Origin: Mesorhabditis belari
Lineage: Eukaryota; Nematoda; Chromadorea; Rhabditida; Rhabditidae
Direction: 5' to 3'
Length of the DNA stretch: 64,000 nucleotides
Assembly (NCBI GenBank): GCA_958450365.1
Contig: CAUEEP010000627.1
Location: 154,876-218,875 of the forward strand
Below, piece by piece: positions 1-10,700 of the stretch. Position 1 is the stretch's first letter, and each line of letters begins with the position of its first letter. A program made the translations under genes and the position numbers. A model generated the notes under the pieces. It worked only from the letters and a program-made list of their open reading frames with translations, was not told where the DNA came from and did not search any database.

Positions 1-171
1 TATAAACACGGAAATTAAATCAAAAATGAATTAGTTTAACGTTAAAAACACGAAAAGTTGTAATGAATAAGAAATCTTGAACAGCATATAGAGAATAGGG
101 TTTGATAAAATTGTATAGCCCTAAGGTACGCTGTTCAAGAGCAGGCGCGCATTCAGAACTGGACAACCTAA

Positions 172-600
172 TATTTTCTTGTAGTTAATGTACATGACTA
201 GAGTGTGCTTTTTTCAAATAAGGCAATTACTTGATTAAATTTGCATTTAAGATTTTTCCTCAAGCAATTGTCAAGTGATTGTCAAGTAATGCGCATTCTA
301 AACTGCACCTAGATATTCCCCAATTTGAAATATTTATAAATAAGGCAAACTTACAAACTCATTTTCATCTTTTGTTTTCTCTTAGTCAAACGTTTTTTCA
401 CCAATAGAGCTTGCAAAGTCCTATCCAACCGTGAAAAAAACGTTTGAAAAGGTCGATTTTAAAGGTCTTAAGACGTGGATTTCCGTTGTACACCTATCGA
501 CGAAGGGATGGGAAATGCAAATGTCTAGAAAACACTCTATAACTGTCATCGCTAACTGCCACATAACTGTCATTGCTTAGAGTTATTTGGAATAAACTCC
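172..600. repeat. Intron segment duplicated at 13871-14378
   Basis: Intronic part of G1 downstream of its last visible exon. It matches the corresponding G2 intron at 13871-14378 closely, starting at the shared TTTTCTTGTAGTTAATGTAC. Bases 1-171 show no match and no exon that I can support. The neighbouring stretch 715-780 contains irregular TACAGTACCC-like short repeats. Confidence 0.6.
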
Positions 601-604
601 TCAC

Positions 605-3600
605 CTCTAAGGACTTGATCGTTGGATCGGAAATCGAGCTCAATTCACCTTCACTTCTGATAGAAAAGCTTCGTTTCAAGCGCCGTGCCTCGTCCAAATC
701 GTGAATCTAAAAGTACTCTTACAGTACCCTTACAGTACCCTACAATACCCTACAGTAACCCTACTGTGTCCTCAGCTACTGTATTCCTCAGCTATCCTAC
801 CCAGCTTATCTAAGGAGAGATTCATCTAAAGAGTGTTTCTATTTTCCATTACCTTCGGTATCTCGGCTCTCCACTTCCTCGCGAAAGCTTCAACTCGTTC
901 CAAGAAAGCCTTCTCTTCTTGAAGAATTTCGAATTCTCTTCGCTTTTCATCCAACAATGCCTAAATTTGATTGCAAATCTAGTGATAAACTCAGTGCTAA
1001 ATCTAGCCTAAGCCTTATTGTCACTTCTAAACCTGAATTTTTGGCTCTAGAAGTGCTCTCGCTTCACCGACATTCGCCTCTTTCAAAAGCTCTTTCAGCT
1101 TTTTTTCTGAAGAAATTCGACCAGACTTTTCAGCAGCTTCAATATTATCGCTGGTTGTTCCCTAAAAACATTAAGATTTAATAAAATCTGAATTATTACT
1201 TTCAAAGCGCTCTGGAAGATATCAAAGGCTTTATTCACAGCAAAAGAGATGCTCGCTTCTTTCGTCATCTAAACAAATGAAATGAAATGAAATCAAACAA
1301 ATCAATCAACTCTAAACAAACAAACAAACGGTTAAACTTTTCTAACCTTTACGGTTGATTCAAGTCTCGGTGCTTCGTTTTCAAGATAATAGATGATTTG
1401 CTGAAAAGTGAGTTTGTCCAAAAATTATACAGTTTTCAAAAATTTCTTTTTTCTAGTTATCATATCTTTTAAAATAAAGATAGATGGCTTTTTCAAGCTC
1501 AATCTTCCCCATACCTTTGCCGCTTCATTGTAATCGAAATGGTTACGGTAAAATCGGGAAGCGTTCTTCTGAAGAAAGCCAACAACTCTCTCAAGACAAC
1601 CAATGAAATTTTGATCTAAATAAACTCATTAATTTAAATACGAATTATCTAGCAAGAAATTACAGTCTATAATTAATTTAAAACAAATAATATGGCAAGA
1701 AATAACAGCCTGCGGCTACTCACCCTCATCCGTCAACTCGATCGTCCCCGTTGCCCGCTGAATCCCATCCGATGCGGTCGCGCAACAAAAACAATCGATT
1801 CGATTCTCAAAACGTTTTTGCAACGATTCAGAGATCTCTTTAAGATCTCTCGACTTTTGGCATTCTATCTAAATCTCGAAATTTCGAAAATAAAATTTTC
1901 ACTCACCCAAAGCCTGTCGAGAAAACCATTCTCCGTCCATTTTGGCGCATCTCTGATCACGAAAGTTAAACTCTAAAAAGGCAGGTACAGCGATGTTTAT
2001 ATAGATACTTTTGCTAGTTCAGTCTTTGGACAAGCTCCAGCCGTTTCGATAAACAAATGCAAATCGTGAAGGTTGTCACCGCCGATGTTTCCTTTTAAGT
2101 TCACGAGCTGAAAAGTGTAAAAGATTATGAACCACAACTTTGACTTGGTTTAATGCTGACGGGATTAAACTTGGCCAGTCATTGTCTGATTCTAGCCTGG
2201 TCTTTCCTAGCCTGGCTTATCCTAGCCTCGTCCATTGAACTGCTTTGAGTCCTATCTAAATTTGGTCTGGCCTGGTTTGGTCTGACCTAAGCCAGCCAAG
2301 GTCTAAGCCCTAAGCCTAAGCCAAAGCATGATCCGATTTTGGTCTGGTCTTAGTCTGGCTTTAACCTGAGCTAGTCTTTACATGACTTACAGTAACATGG
2401 ATCTGGTTCTGATCTAATTCTAACTTGATCCAGCCAGTTCTAATCCAGCCTGGCTTGCAATTAGTACGGTTTGACCTGGGAAGGTCAATTCCCTAAAGCA
2501 TTACCAGAATATCCGAGATCAACAGGCTGAAACAAGCAATCCATGAGGAGATATTCCTCTCCGTTTGTAGATCAAATGTCCCTTGAGTATCCAAAAAGAA
2601 AACCACATGATTTCCCTGAAATCTATGTAATTTTATCGTCACAATTTCTCTCTTTTTCCATTTCCTTGCCTCAGAAATCATTTCAACGCCAGAATTTTCA
2701 TTTCTGAACGAATTTCTTGGTACACTCTTATCACTCCTTGACGTTCACTCAACATTAAAAAGTGGTAAACAAAGAAATCTTGCGTTTTATTTGAAAGTTT
2801 ACAGAGTCGAAAGTTCAAACTTTCTGTAAAAGCGCAATCCACAAAGCAATAAATCCACAATACAAACTTTGATTTATCTACCTTACTTTAAATCTAAGTC
2901 TCACTCACATCTTCAGAAATCATCGGTTGAGTGAAAACGAGAATCCCCTCCGTGCACCGCTCATACCCGTTCTTGAAGGCTCCTCTATAAGTCAAAAATG
3001 GCTCTTAACTGGTATTTGTGTGACTCTTACGCTGCTCACTTTGTATTGAAAATCAATTTGCATGTAAGAATGAGTGGCGTAAGAGTCACAAGTATGCTAT
3101 GGCAAACTTGTGACTCTTACCCCACTTATTTTTGATCTCTTAACTGATTTAGCATACTAATATCATACCACTACATCTTTACAAGTTAGACTCATTTGTT
3201 CTTTGTGATAAGATCATAAAATTCAATGGAAATTGCTTCTTTTAGACGGAAATTATGCAGGGCAAAGTGAGGAAGTTTAAATGCAAATTTGCTGAAGGAA
3301 CTGGGGAGCTTTAAATACAAATTACACTGGGCAATAGGGAGAACTTGAAATGCTAATCATACTGAACAAAGTCGGCTAATTTAAATGCTAATTATGCTAG
3401 GCAAAGTGGCGCAGCAGTCACAAGAACCTCTTAACTTGTATTCAGCTAGAAAATTACCGTAATCTTATCTCTAGTTTACCCAATCTCTCTACTTTTATTC
3501 TGATTCTGCAATGGTTCCCAAACGATATCAAAAGTAGATGGATTAGTTAAACGAAAGACAAGGTTACAGTAGTTGGGCAAAATCGATACATTTTTAGGAA

Positions 3601-4220
3601 ATCAAGGTCAAGTCTGCGAGTTGCACTTTAAAGGCTGACCTGACTGTGTTTCCTTGTCGCCCACCAGTCAAAATTGACATCAGAAAGCTTTTGCCGGATC
3701 GCGATGATCCCATTACGCTGACCAGAGTCATCTGAAGCAAGTTGATCTTAGAGTTATAACTAGGAATGTTGCAATTGTGTCTTAGAACTAGAAGAAGCTA
3801 ATAGGAAGTCGAAGCCTGGGTTCTGGCAGTAGCCAGAGCCGGAGGAATCTTGCGTCTACAGTTAGGCTAGGCTAGTCAAAGCTAGATGCTAGACCAGGAC
3901 CTGCCAGAGCTCAAAAATGGCTTTTTTCCCTGTATAACGCTTCACCGCATCTAAATATGAGCCTGTGGTGTACTGGATAAGGCTCTCCTTTCGAGACCGA
4001 TTCTCAAGCCTTTGCTTGGGTTCAATCCCTTCTACGGCTTTCCATTTTATTTTTCTTTTCAATGGTTTCTTTTACCTTCTTAAAACACTGATACACAGTA
4101 AATTCTAACCTTTTTATCACTGAATTTCTCATTTGCGAAAGTCTCCCGAGCAATACTCTCGTTGAATTGAATCCGATTGTTTTGGAAAGTCACCAAGGGT
4201 TTCAGCTCGTTTTCTTCCAT
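605..4220 (-). CDS. G1: atlastin/GBP-type GTPase with coiled-coil tail, 3' part outside window
   Basis: Dynamin-superfamily GTPase of the GB1/RHD3 (atlastin/GBP) type, expected to bind GTP and self-associate at membranes. Exons on the minus strand: 4110-4220, 3640-3731, 2909-2984, 2505-2615, 2009-2107, 1907-1972, 1724-1868, 1515-1615, 1347-1400, 1200-1268, 1033-1161, 853-960, 605-706; phases join without a break. Motifs in order: P-loop GSSRSGKS, switch-I CTEGI, FFLDTQGTFD, then an exon matching the atlastin stretch after DTQG (GNIGGDNLHDLHLF), G4 as FVIRDAP. Helical and charged tail exons follow. ATG 4218-4220 lies directly behind TTTTTAG, consistent with trans-splicing. The gene runs off the left edge; the next G2 exon has no counterpart inside the window. 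Closest relative here is G7, with identical exon lengths in the GTPase part except one of 104 versus 101 nt. Family assignment is strong; function is inferred. Confidence 0.8.
2160..2480. repeat. CCTGG-rich simple repeat in G1 intron
   Basis: Intron between the DTQG exon and the next G1 exon. It is built of irregular CTAGCCTGGTCT / CCTAGCCTGG units with no coding potential. Similar CCTGG/AGGTCC tracts occur in other introns of the family. Confidence 0.45.
2990..3130. repeat. Inverted and direct GTGACTCTTAC repeats in intron
   Basis: G1 intron between the P-loop and switch-I exons. GTGTGACTCTTACGC near 3018 is repeated inverted as GCGTAAGAGTCACAAG near 3077 and again direct near 3109, so a hairpin is possible. 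The rest of the intron up to 3640 shows AT-rich degenerate repeats and no exon I can support. Confidence 0.4.
3960..4045 (+). tRNA. tRNA-like sequence (degenerate)
   Basis: A-box-like TGGTGTACTGGATAAGGC and B-box-like GGGTTCAATCCC are at tRNA spacing, but the acceptor stem does not close, so a pseudogene or tRNA-derived repeat is more likely than a working tRNA. It lies in the first G1 intron. No anticodon is assigned. Confidence 0.35.
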
Positions 4221-4496
4221 CTAAAAATCCAATTTTACTCTATTCATTGGATTGAATTGATTAAATTCTATTCTAATTTTATTATTTATTCGATTTATCA
4301 TCCAATAACTTGCTTGATCAAAGTGGAAACGAGTTGAAGTCTTTTTGTGTCCATTTTGTGATCTTTTGGTGTCCATTTTTCACATTGAATTCTGGAATTT
4401 GTCTTATTTTTGAGTTTGGCATCTTAAAGCTCAATGCAAAGTGAATTAAGTTTTCGGGTATTATGAACGGCTCGTCTGGCTTTGAAGGCTTTTAAC

Positions 4497-4785
4497 TTTA
4501 TCCAGAGATAATATTATGGCTATCTTTTTATATCATTGTAAAGAAGACATTTCAGGCTTTTAAATGATACCAAATAGAGCTTTATTTGATAATCCAGTCC
4601 AGAGAAGTCGAAGTCAACTCTGAGCAAATGAGGCCTATCCGACTCCGGTGTCGTGTCGCCTGTTTGCATGGGAATGACAAATCTAGTCAAGCTCTCTTTA
4701 GTATCATTTAAAAGCCTGAAATGTCTTCTTTGCAATGATATAAAAAGTTAAGCCATATTATTATCTCTGGATATTAATACTCGAA
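4497..4785. mobile_element. MITE with about 80 bp terminal inverted repeats
   Basis: The left arm begins near AACTTTATCCAGAGATAATATT and includes TTTCAGGCTTTTAAATGATACC; the right arm is its reverse complement (GTATCATTTAAAAGCCTGAAATG ... AGAGATAATAATAT). No transposase is encoded. Degenerate relatives sit in introns at 42880-43140, 48630-48900 and 55390-55640. It lies upstream of the G1 start. Confidence 0.7.
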
Positions 4786-4984
4786 AACTATTAGATCATA
4801 AAAAAATTAGCTAATAAATCAAATAGAATTATTAAATAATAGATAAATAGACTAATAGATTAATTAATAGCAAATTAAAATCATAATTTGAAATCTTTTC
4901 ACATAAAAAAATAGGATTTAAACCCAGTTCAAGGTCATCAATTGAGAAAAAAGGAACAAGCGTAGTTTTCTTGTGCAATAGAAA

Positions 4985-5630
4985 TCACAAAAGAAAAAAA
5001 GAGCGCAAAAATGACTCTTTTTAACAAAGAAATCGATATTTCAATAAAATGAACAAATTACAAATAAAATGATATTAATTTAAACTATTGTTGATCTTTT
5101 TCAAATCAATCTTTCATTCAACTTTCTTCAGCAAATTTCCTTGCAAGACATTTTTCGTCGGCTATTTTTCTCAGCTCAGCGATAAAAACGATAAAAATTT
5201 GATTGCTGAAGAAAAATTTTGAGTGATACAACGGTATTTGGGGAAAATTTCATAAAAAACAAAAATTTGAACATTTTTCTGCAACATCAGTTGATTCTTC
5301 GGATGTACTTTGTGTAAATTTAAACGTACCCTTTCTGGCACACCTGATTCAGTTGCTTTTGTCCGATTCAACTTTCCTCAATCATCTAGTTCCATTTTTT
5401 CGTACTTTGTGCTCCTTTTTAAGCTCCTTTCTGGTGCACTCGATTCCTCACTTTCTCTTGACATTGAGCATAGAAACACAACATTAAGTAAGCTAGAAGG
5501 AGTGTGTTTAGAAACTTTTCGAGTACAAAGTACACCTGCCGATTACAGTTCAATTTTTGAGTCTTTTAATTTCACAAGTTTTTGAATACTCGGCACAAAG
5601 CGATTTCCCTGATGCCATAGAATTTGTTAT
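4985..5630. repeat. G1 5' flank, duplicated at 15391-16020
   Basis: Non-coding flank of G1. It contains a palindromic element with TTTCTGGTGCACTCGATT and GAAGGAGTGTGTTTA ends, a family also seen near 15720, 17478 and 18226. The same block precedes G2, so it is part of an ancestral gene duplication. Possible promoter sequence, not demonstrated. 5631-5990 shows nothing that I can name. Confidence 0.6.
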
Positions 5631-5989
5631 CTGTGTGAGGCTAGACACGTTCAAAATTCATTTTCATCCTTTACAACTTATACAATGCGTTTTTGAAACT
5701 CTTAAACGCACCTTCTAAAATAGCGAATTTTGCATTTTGAACACCGCTACAACTATTAATCTTTTTCTATTAGAAAGAGCATGTCTTAAAACCTGAAAAA
5801 CACGAAAAATAAGCATACTGTAACAAGAAAAAATTTTCAAAATAGAAACTTTTTGCTAAATCAACCGTTTCAAATGCTTAAACGCACACTATGAAAATAT
5901 TTTTATTTATCGACACAAATTAACAATCAAAGGTAAAATCAAATCAAAACTAATAATCTGTACACGCACCAGAACGATTAATTACTTGA

Positions 5990-6640
5990 AAAATGAGGTC
6001 TGGCATTGAATTGATGAGGTTTTGAAAAGCAAAGACGTCGAGATAGCTTCAGGCCAAACGGATCTCTGTTTTAGGTTCAAATATACGTCTTGAAACTCAC
6101 GATGATTTTTGTAAGCAGCTTGGACAAGTATTCGGCATAAATTCCCTATCGGATTGACGTCAGGAGATCGAGCGGGTCAGTCCAAAGCTGCAATGTTGTT
6201 GTTGTTCAGCCAGTCTCAGGTGTCTCCGGCTCGATGAATTGACGCGTTATCGCATTGAAACAAGTCGGGAACGGTTGGATTTAGGAGCAGAAACGGCAAC
6301 AAGCTTGTTCAAGGTATCTATCTAGTCATCCGATTCAAAACCATCTTCAGAGCGACCGTGGCATCAGCACAAAAGGCGGCCCAAACCATCACAGAACCAA
6401 AGTTTCGAGTTCCAAACACCATCGGATCACGTCGAAGATCCCTCCAATGGTAGTCAATCCCAATTCCCTTTCTTCTGAAAAGATCACCTAAACGCAAAAA
6501 AAAATAATAAAACATAAGCGGTTTTCTAACCATAGACCAATCCTGATTCCTATGAACCTTGGAGAACTCCAATCGGGGCTTTTTGTGCAAAAGCTTCACG
6601 ACCGGTTGCATGTTCAATAATTGTCGATTGATATCTGGGT
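5990..6640 (-). pseudogene. Tc1/mariner-family transposase relic (Tc3-like)
   Basis: Minus-strand fragments in broken frames resemble a Tc1-superfamily DDE transposase. One fragment carries HYWRDLRR-like DYHWRDLRRDP and FGSVMVWAAF. Further on are QCDNASIHRA (second catalytic Asp block) and SPDVNPIGNL, where the family normally has a glutamate (PIENL). In-frame stops, a shifted frame and loss of the catalytic Glu mark it as dead. The inverted repeats were not delimited. Confidence 0.75.
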
Positions 6641-6643
6641 TTT

Positions 6644-6892
6644 CCTTGATCCGGTTGGAACGCTTTCATGAAACTGGCTTCTGACCGAGCTCTGGCCTGG
6701 CCTTACAATTAGCTCGGTTTGACAGGGTAGAACCTCAAAGTTGATTGACAATCAAGCACTAAATGATAACAATATTTTAGCCTCTTTTTTCTGGACCTGG
6801 TTTGAAGTTTTGTTCTAACGATGCTATGCCAAAAGCTGGCCTGGTCTTACAATCAGATTGGCTTTACAGACCTTAGAGTCCAGATAGAGCAA
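6644..6892. repeat. Dispersed repeat, second copy at 25030-25285
   Basis: Begins with GGTTGGAACGCTTTCATG and includes GACCGAGCTCTGG; the other copy lies in the same position relative to a MSD-type start exon. Non-coding. Its conservation suggests the two spacers descend from one duplication. Confidence 0.55.
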
Positions 6893-6894
6893 TC

Positions 6895-7168
6895 CTAACG
6901 ACCTCCAATAGTTGGAACTTTATTCAACAACTCGTCTCTTTCCGCATTTTGCTCAATTTTCATCGCTTTCTTTAACTCGTCATCGATGATTTCCTGAAGC
7001 AATCTTGATTTGAAGCTCCTTTTCCCCTCACCAACAACAATGTTTCCTGTCTCAATTTCTCATCATCACTCATCAAAGACAATTCTTCAATGGTAGGCAA
7101 AAGCTAAAATCAATTCAATTCTGGTTTAAATAGTCATTTACCAATAAATTCTTGTCCTGGTCGCTCAT
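6895..7168 (-). CDS. Small three-exon gene s1 (65 aa, MSDxDKN family)
   Basis: Exons 7142-7168, 7032-7103 and 6895-6993 join in phase 0 into 9 + 24 + 32 residues and a stop. The product is highly charged and probably helical: start MSDQDKNLL, middle containing PTIEEL and DEKLRQET, end containing KKAMKIEQNAERDELL. The ATG follows an AAGATTTTAGTTGAAAATATTTCGAG-like leader shared by all family copies. A longer paralog is at 36958-37349, and the first exon recurs in G5 and G6. No known family recognised. It lies just downstream of G2. Function unknown. Confidence 0.6.
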
Positions 7169-7169
7169 C

Positions 7170-7460
7170 TCGAAATATTTTCAACTAAAACCAGAATTAA
7201 AACTTTTGAAAGTAATACAAGAAAAATAAAATCAAATCGATGAAATCGAATCGAAATCTCATCCAAAAAAATAAATTCAAAAATTTATTAAAGATTGCTT
7301 AATGGTGAAAATCCTGCATTTGCCCGACTCGATTTCCGAATCTCTCCATTCCTTGGGCAGAGTCAGTTCTTTGATTCGATCGTGACCCTGGTTGGTGACA
7401 GTTTTCAGAGAAACAAAGTTTATACACGCATTTATATCAGCAAAATATTTCGATAAGAAA
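7170..7460. promoter_or_regulatory. Conserved upstream block of the MSDxDKN start exon
   Basis: Homologous sequence precedes the start exon at 25313 onward, 37350, 43625 and 49396, recognisable by AAAACAATAAACTCAAAAATTTATT (AAAAAATAAATTC here) and GATTCGATCGTGACC. A shared promoter/5' region is the simplest reading, but nothing here proves transcription. Confidence 0.4.
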
Positions 7461-7707
7461 ACTTGAGTACACCAGATTTATCGTGTTTCTATATTTTTAG
7501 AATAAAAGGATAGTGGTTCTATTGAAATGGTACCGTTAATCATACGAAATGAAATCATTTTAATAACAAGAAGGCCCAAAGTTGTGATAAATTCAGCTGA
7601 AAAGTTTACAATAACAGCAAAAAGTGAATCAAATAAAATCCAAGTAAAGACATTGTAAAAGTACAGACTTAAAGCATAGCTTAACACAACTTCTGAAGAC
7701 AATTTCA

Positions 7708-10700
7708 TTAATAAATCCATCCCCAGATTCTTCTCCAAATGAATCCTTTTTCTCTTTCAGCTCTTTCTCTTTCCTCTTTTTCTTTCTGTTCAACATCCGC
7801 TTTTTTTGACTCTTCTAGTCGATCGTTGACTTTTTTGAGAATCTGGAATTGAATGGAATAGACATAGGCACTACAAATTATAAACGTAAACTAAAAGGGT
7901 TTCTAACTTGCTTCAAATTTGCCCGATTGAGACGATCTATAGCCTAAAACATAGAGATTCTCAAGAGTTTTCGAATGGACAGAAGCACACTTAAAAACAT
8001 CAACGCTAAAGAAAGTTACAGTATCCTGATTTAAAACCAACCTTACTCGCGCGTAGTCGAAACAATTCAGTTATCTCAATCCTGCTCAATATCTCGGGTT
8101 GTCGTCGTTTATCCTTATTTTCCCTTCGCTCCCGTTCTTCCCCTTCTCGCTTCTGAATTGAATTCTTGAAAAATATTTTACAAAACAAAAAACATCTTTC
8201 ATTTCGATGAACCACTCTTTTATATCGCTCAGTAAAGTGATGTGGATGCCGTGCGGAACATTTAACGGAAGATCTCTGCGTACTCGTTCGTACTCGTTGA
8301 GCGTGTCCCTCTCGCCGAAGCCTTTGTGTGGCTGAAAGGGGATTTCTTTGTCAAGATCCTTGTCATCTTTTCAAATATAAAAGCTATCATTAGGGCTGTA
8401 AACTAGGTCATGTCAGGTTTAAGCTAGGCCAATGTCAGCTTGAACGAGTCCTCAGAACGTAGCAAAGTCAAGCCAGGCCGGACCCGGAAAAATCGCTTTT
8501 ATATCCATACTTTATTCATGTAAGAATAAAAAAGCGACAACGGAACATGTCTTTGAAATAATTCTGGCTAGAACGTTGAGTGATAAGGGTTTATTGATTA
8601 GTTATGCCGGTAATTATCGACTCACTAGACTGTAAAAGACAAAAATCCATTTGTTGAAGAACACTTTCTCGAGTAGTCCAGGCAATTCCCCATATTTGTC
8701 ATACTTGTCAAGAGTCCTCGAGAAAAAGTCGCGTTCACTTTTCGAGTATTCGATGAGTGCCGGGATTTTCGCAATGCTGAATGAGCCACACTCGAGCACA
8801 TTGTGAAACTCCTAAAAGTGCAAAATTTTTGAAATAACTTGAGGAAAGTATGTTCTTCACTAGCATTTTCGACAGGCTTATTGACTTGTGGTAAATCCAT
8901 GATGTACAGTAGTGGTCAAAAGATTGAACACATCCATCCGCCCGGACTTAAAAGGCTGTCATCTCGCAGCTCGTTAATGTTATTCAACTAACTAAAAACT
9001 TATTCTCTATCATTCTTTGCCTATTTTTTAATTCCTCTTAAATAAGACGTTCATTTTGACTTTCGACTTTTTTATATGTATTTCTTGAAATAACCTACTT
9101 TTTGAGATGATCAAGAGTTTGAACACAAGAGCTACAAAGTTAGCCAATCTCACACAAACCTCAGTCAGCATCTCGTTGAACACATCTCCAACCTTTTGCG
9201 CACAAATTTTCTTCTCTTTCGGCTAAATTCGACTTTGACTATATGGTCAAAATCTGATCAACTCACCTTCGATTTCCGTATTTGCAGTACTTTGCGCTTG
9301 AGCTTTTGCGCGTCCGTCCATTTCGGGTTCTCCGTACGACGAATGAGCTCATTCTAAAGTTGATATAGAAGCTCCGTTTGATAATTTACATGACTGTATC
9401 CAGATTTTAGATTAGAATTTTTTTTTGTGAAAGTTGTACTTGCAGGTCCTGGCTTTGATTTTGATCTGGTCTCTGGCCTGGTCATAGAAAAAAAATTGGG
9501 TCTTGAGCTAACCACTGTAAGCCAGGGGCCCGGCTCACCATTCGCAAGATCGCAAGATTTTGGACACAAGTCTGGTTCATCAACAAAAGGTGTTCACAAG
9601 TCGGTTTCATTAACAAAATCTCGCGAGATTCGACTTGCGAAACTTTGCAAGATCTTTCGACTTTTGCAAGTCATCTAATAAGGTGACTTGCGATACATAA
9701 AAACACTGAGAATGACGTCAAAAAGTAATATTTTTTAAAATCATAAACATAACAAAAATGATCATGATTTTCGGAAAAACATATGTATTCTCTGTCTCTG
9801 GCCATCTGTCTGGCCATCTGTCTCTGGCCATCTGTCTCTGGCCTGGTCATAGAAAAAAATTGGTTCATGAGCTCACAACTGTAAGCCAGGGGCCGGGCTC
9901 ATCATTCGCAAGATCGCAAGATTTGGGACACAAGTCTGGTTCATCAACAAAACTTGCGTGTTCGCAAGTCGCAAGTCGGTTTCATTAATAAAAACTCGCA
10001 AAATTCGACTAGCGAAACTTTGCAAGCTCTTTCGACTTTTGCAAGTCACCCAATAAGGTGACTTGCGATACATAAAAACACTGAAAATGTAAAAAGTAAT
10101 ATTTTTAAAAACGGACTTAAAACCCGTGATCGGCATACTCATTTACCCTATATACTCAAAAATCCCGAAGACCTTTGATTGTCATTTACCACATGATTTT
10201 TCTGCAAAAAAAATAAAATTCCTGAAAAACCTATAATTACTCAAAAGTTAAGTCTAGTAAATGCTCTTACTAGAAAAAAAAGCATAGGATTCACAGTTTT
10301 TTCCAGTGTTATTAGTCTTACTTATTCATTTTTTGATGAAATCGATCTGCGCACTTCAAGTTTCCCAAGGTTTAGCAAAAGACATTGTTACTTCAAGATT
10401 TTCTACAGATATCCTTATACTTTATTTAACCCTTAATTTGACCTTTTTTGTAGGATTTGCTTGACTACGATAGGTGCACTTTAGACGTAGTAGTAGACTA
10501 CGATACTATAGGTGCCTATTTGAAGTCGCAAGTCGCAACTTGCAAGTTCCAAGTTTGCAAGTTGTAAATCCTAAGTCCTCGCAAGTTGGTGATGGTGAAC
10601 CCGGTCCCAGGTCTTGGACTGGCTACTGGATCTCGCTTTGCTGCAGACCCAACTAATAAAGCTCCTGACAAGCCTGTCTGTAAGCCCGTTAGAAGCCTGA

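Noticed and set aside
1692..1976. 94-codon plus-strand frame
   Set aside because: Antisense to the G1 exons 1724-1868 and 1907-1972.
4520..4735. 71-codon minus-strand frame
   Set aside because: Lies across the inverted repeats of the MITE 4497-4785.
7478..7700. Minus-strand frame with hydrophobic stretches after the G2 stop, possible membrane segments
   Set aside because: It lies behind the TAA at 7708, has no splice link to G2, and the inverted copy at 16605-16830 does not keep the frame open.
9671..9988. Frames in the TCGCAAG repeat
   Set aside because: They arise from the repeat GGCCATCTGTCTCT and GCAAG words, which recur in introns in other frames.
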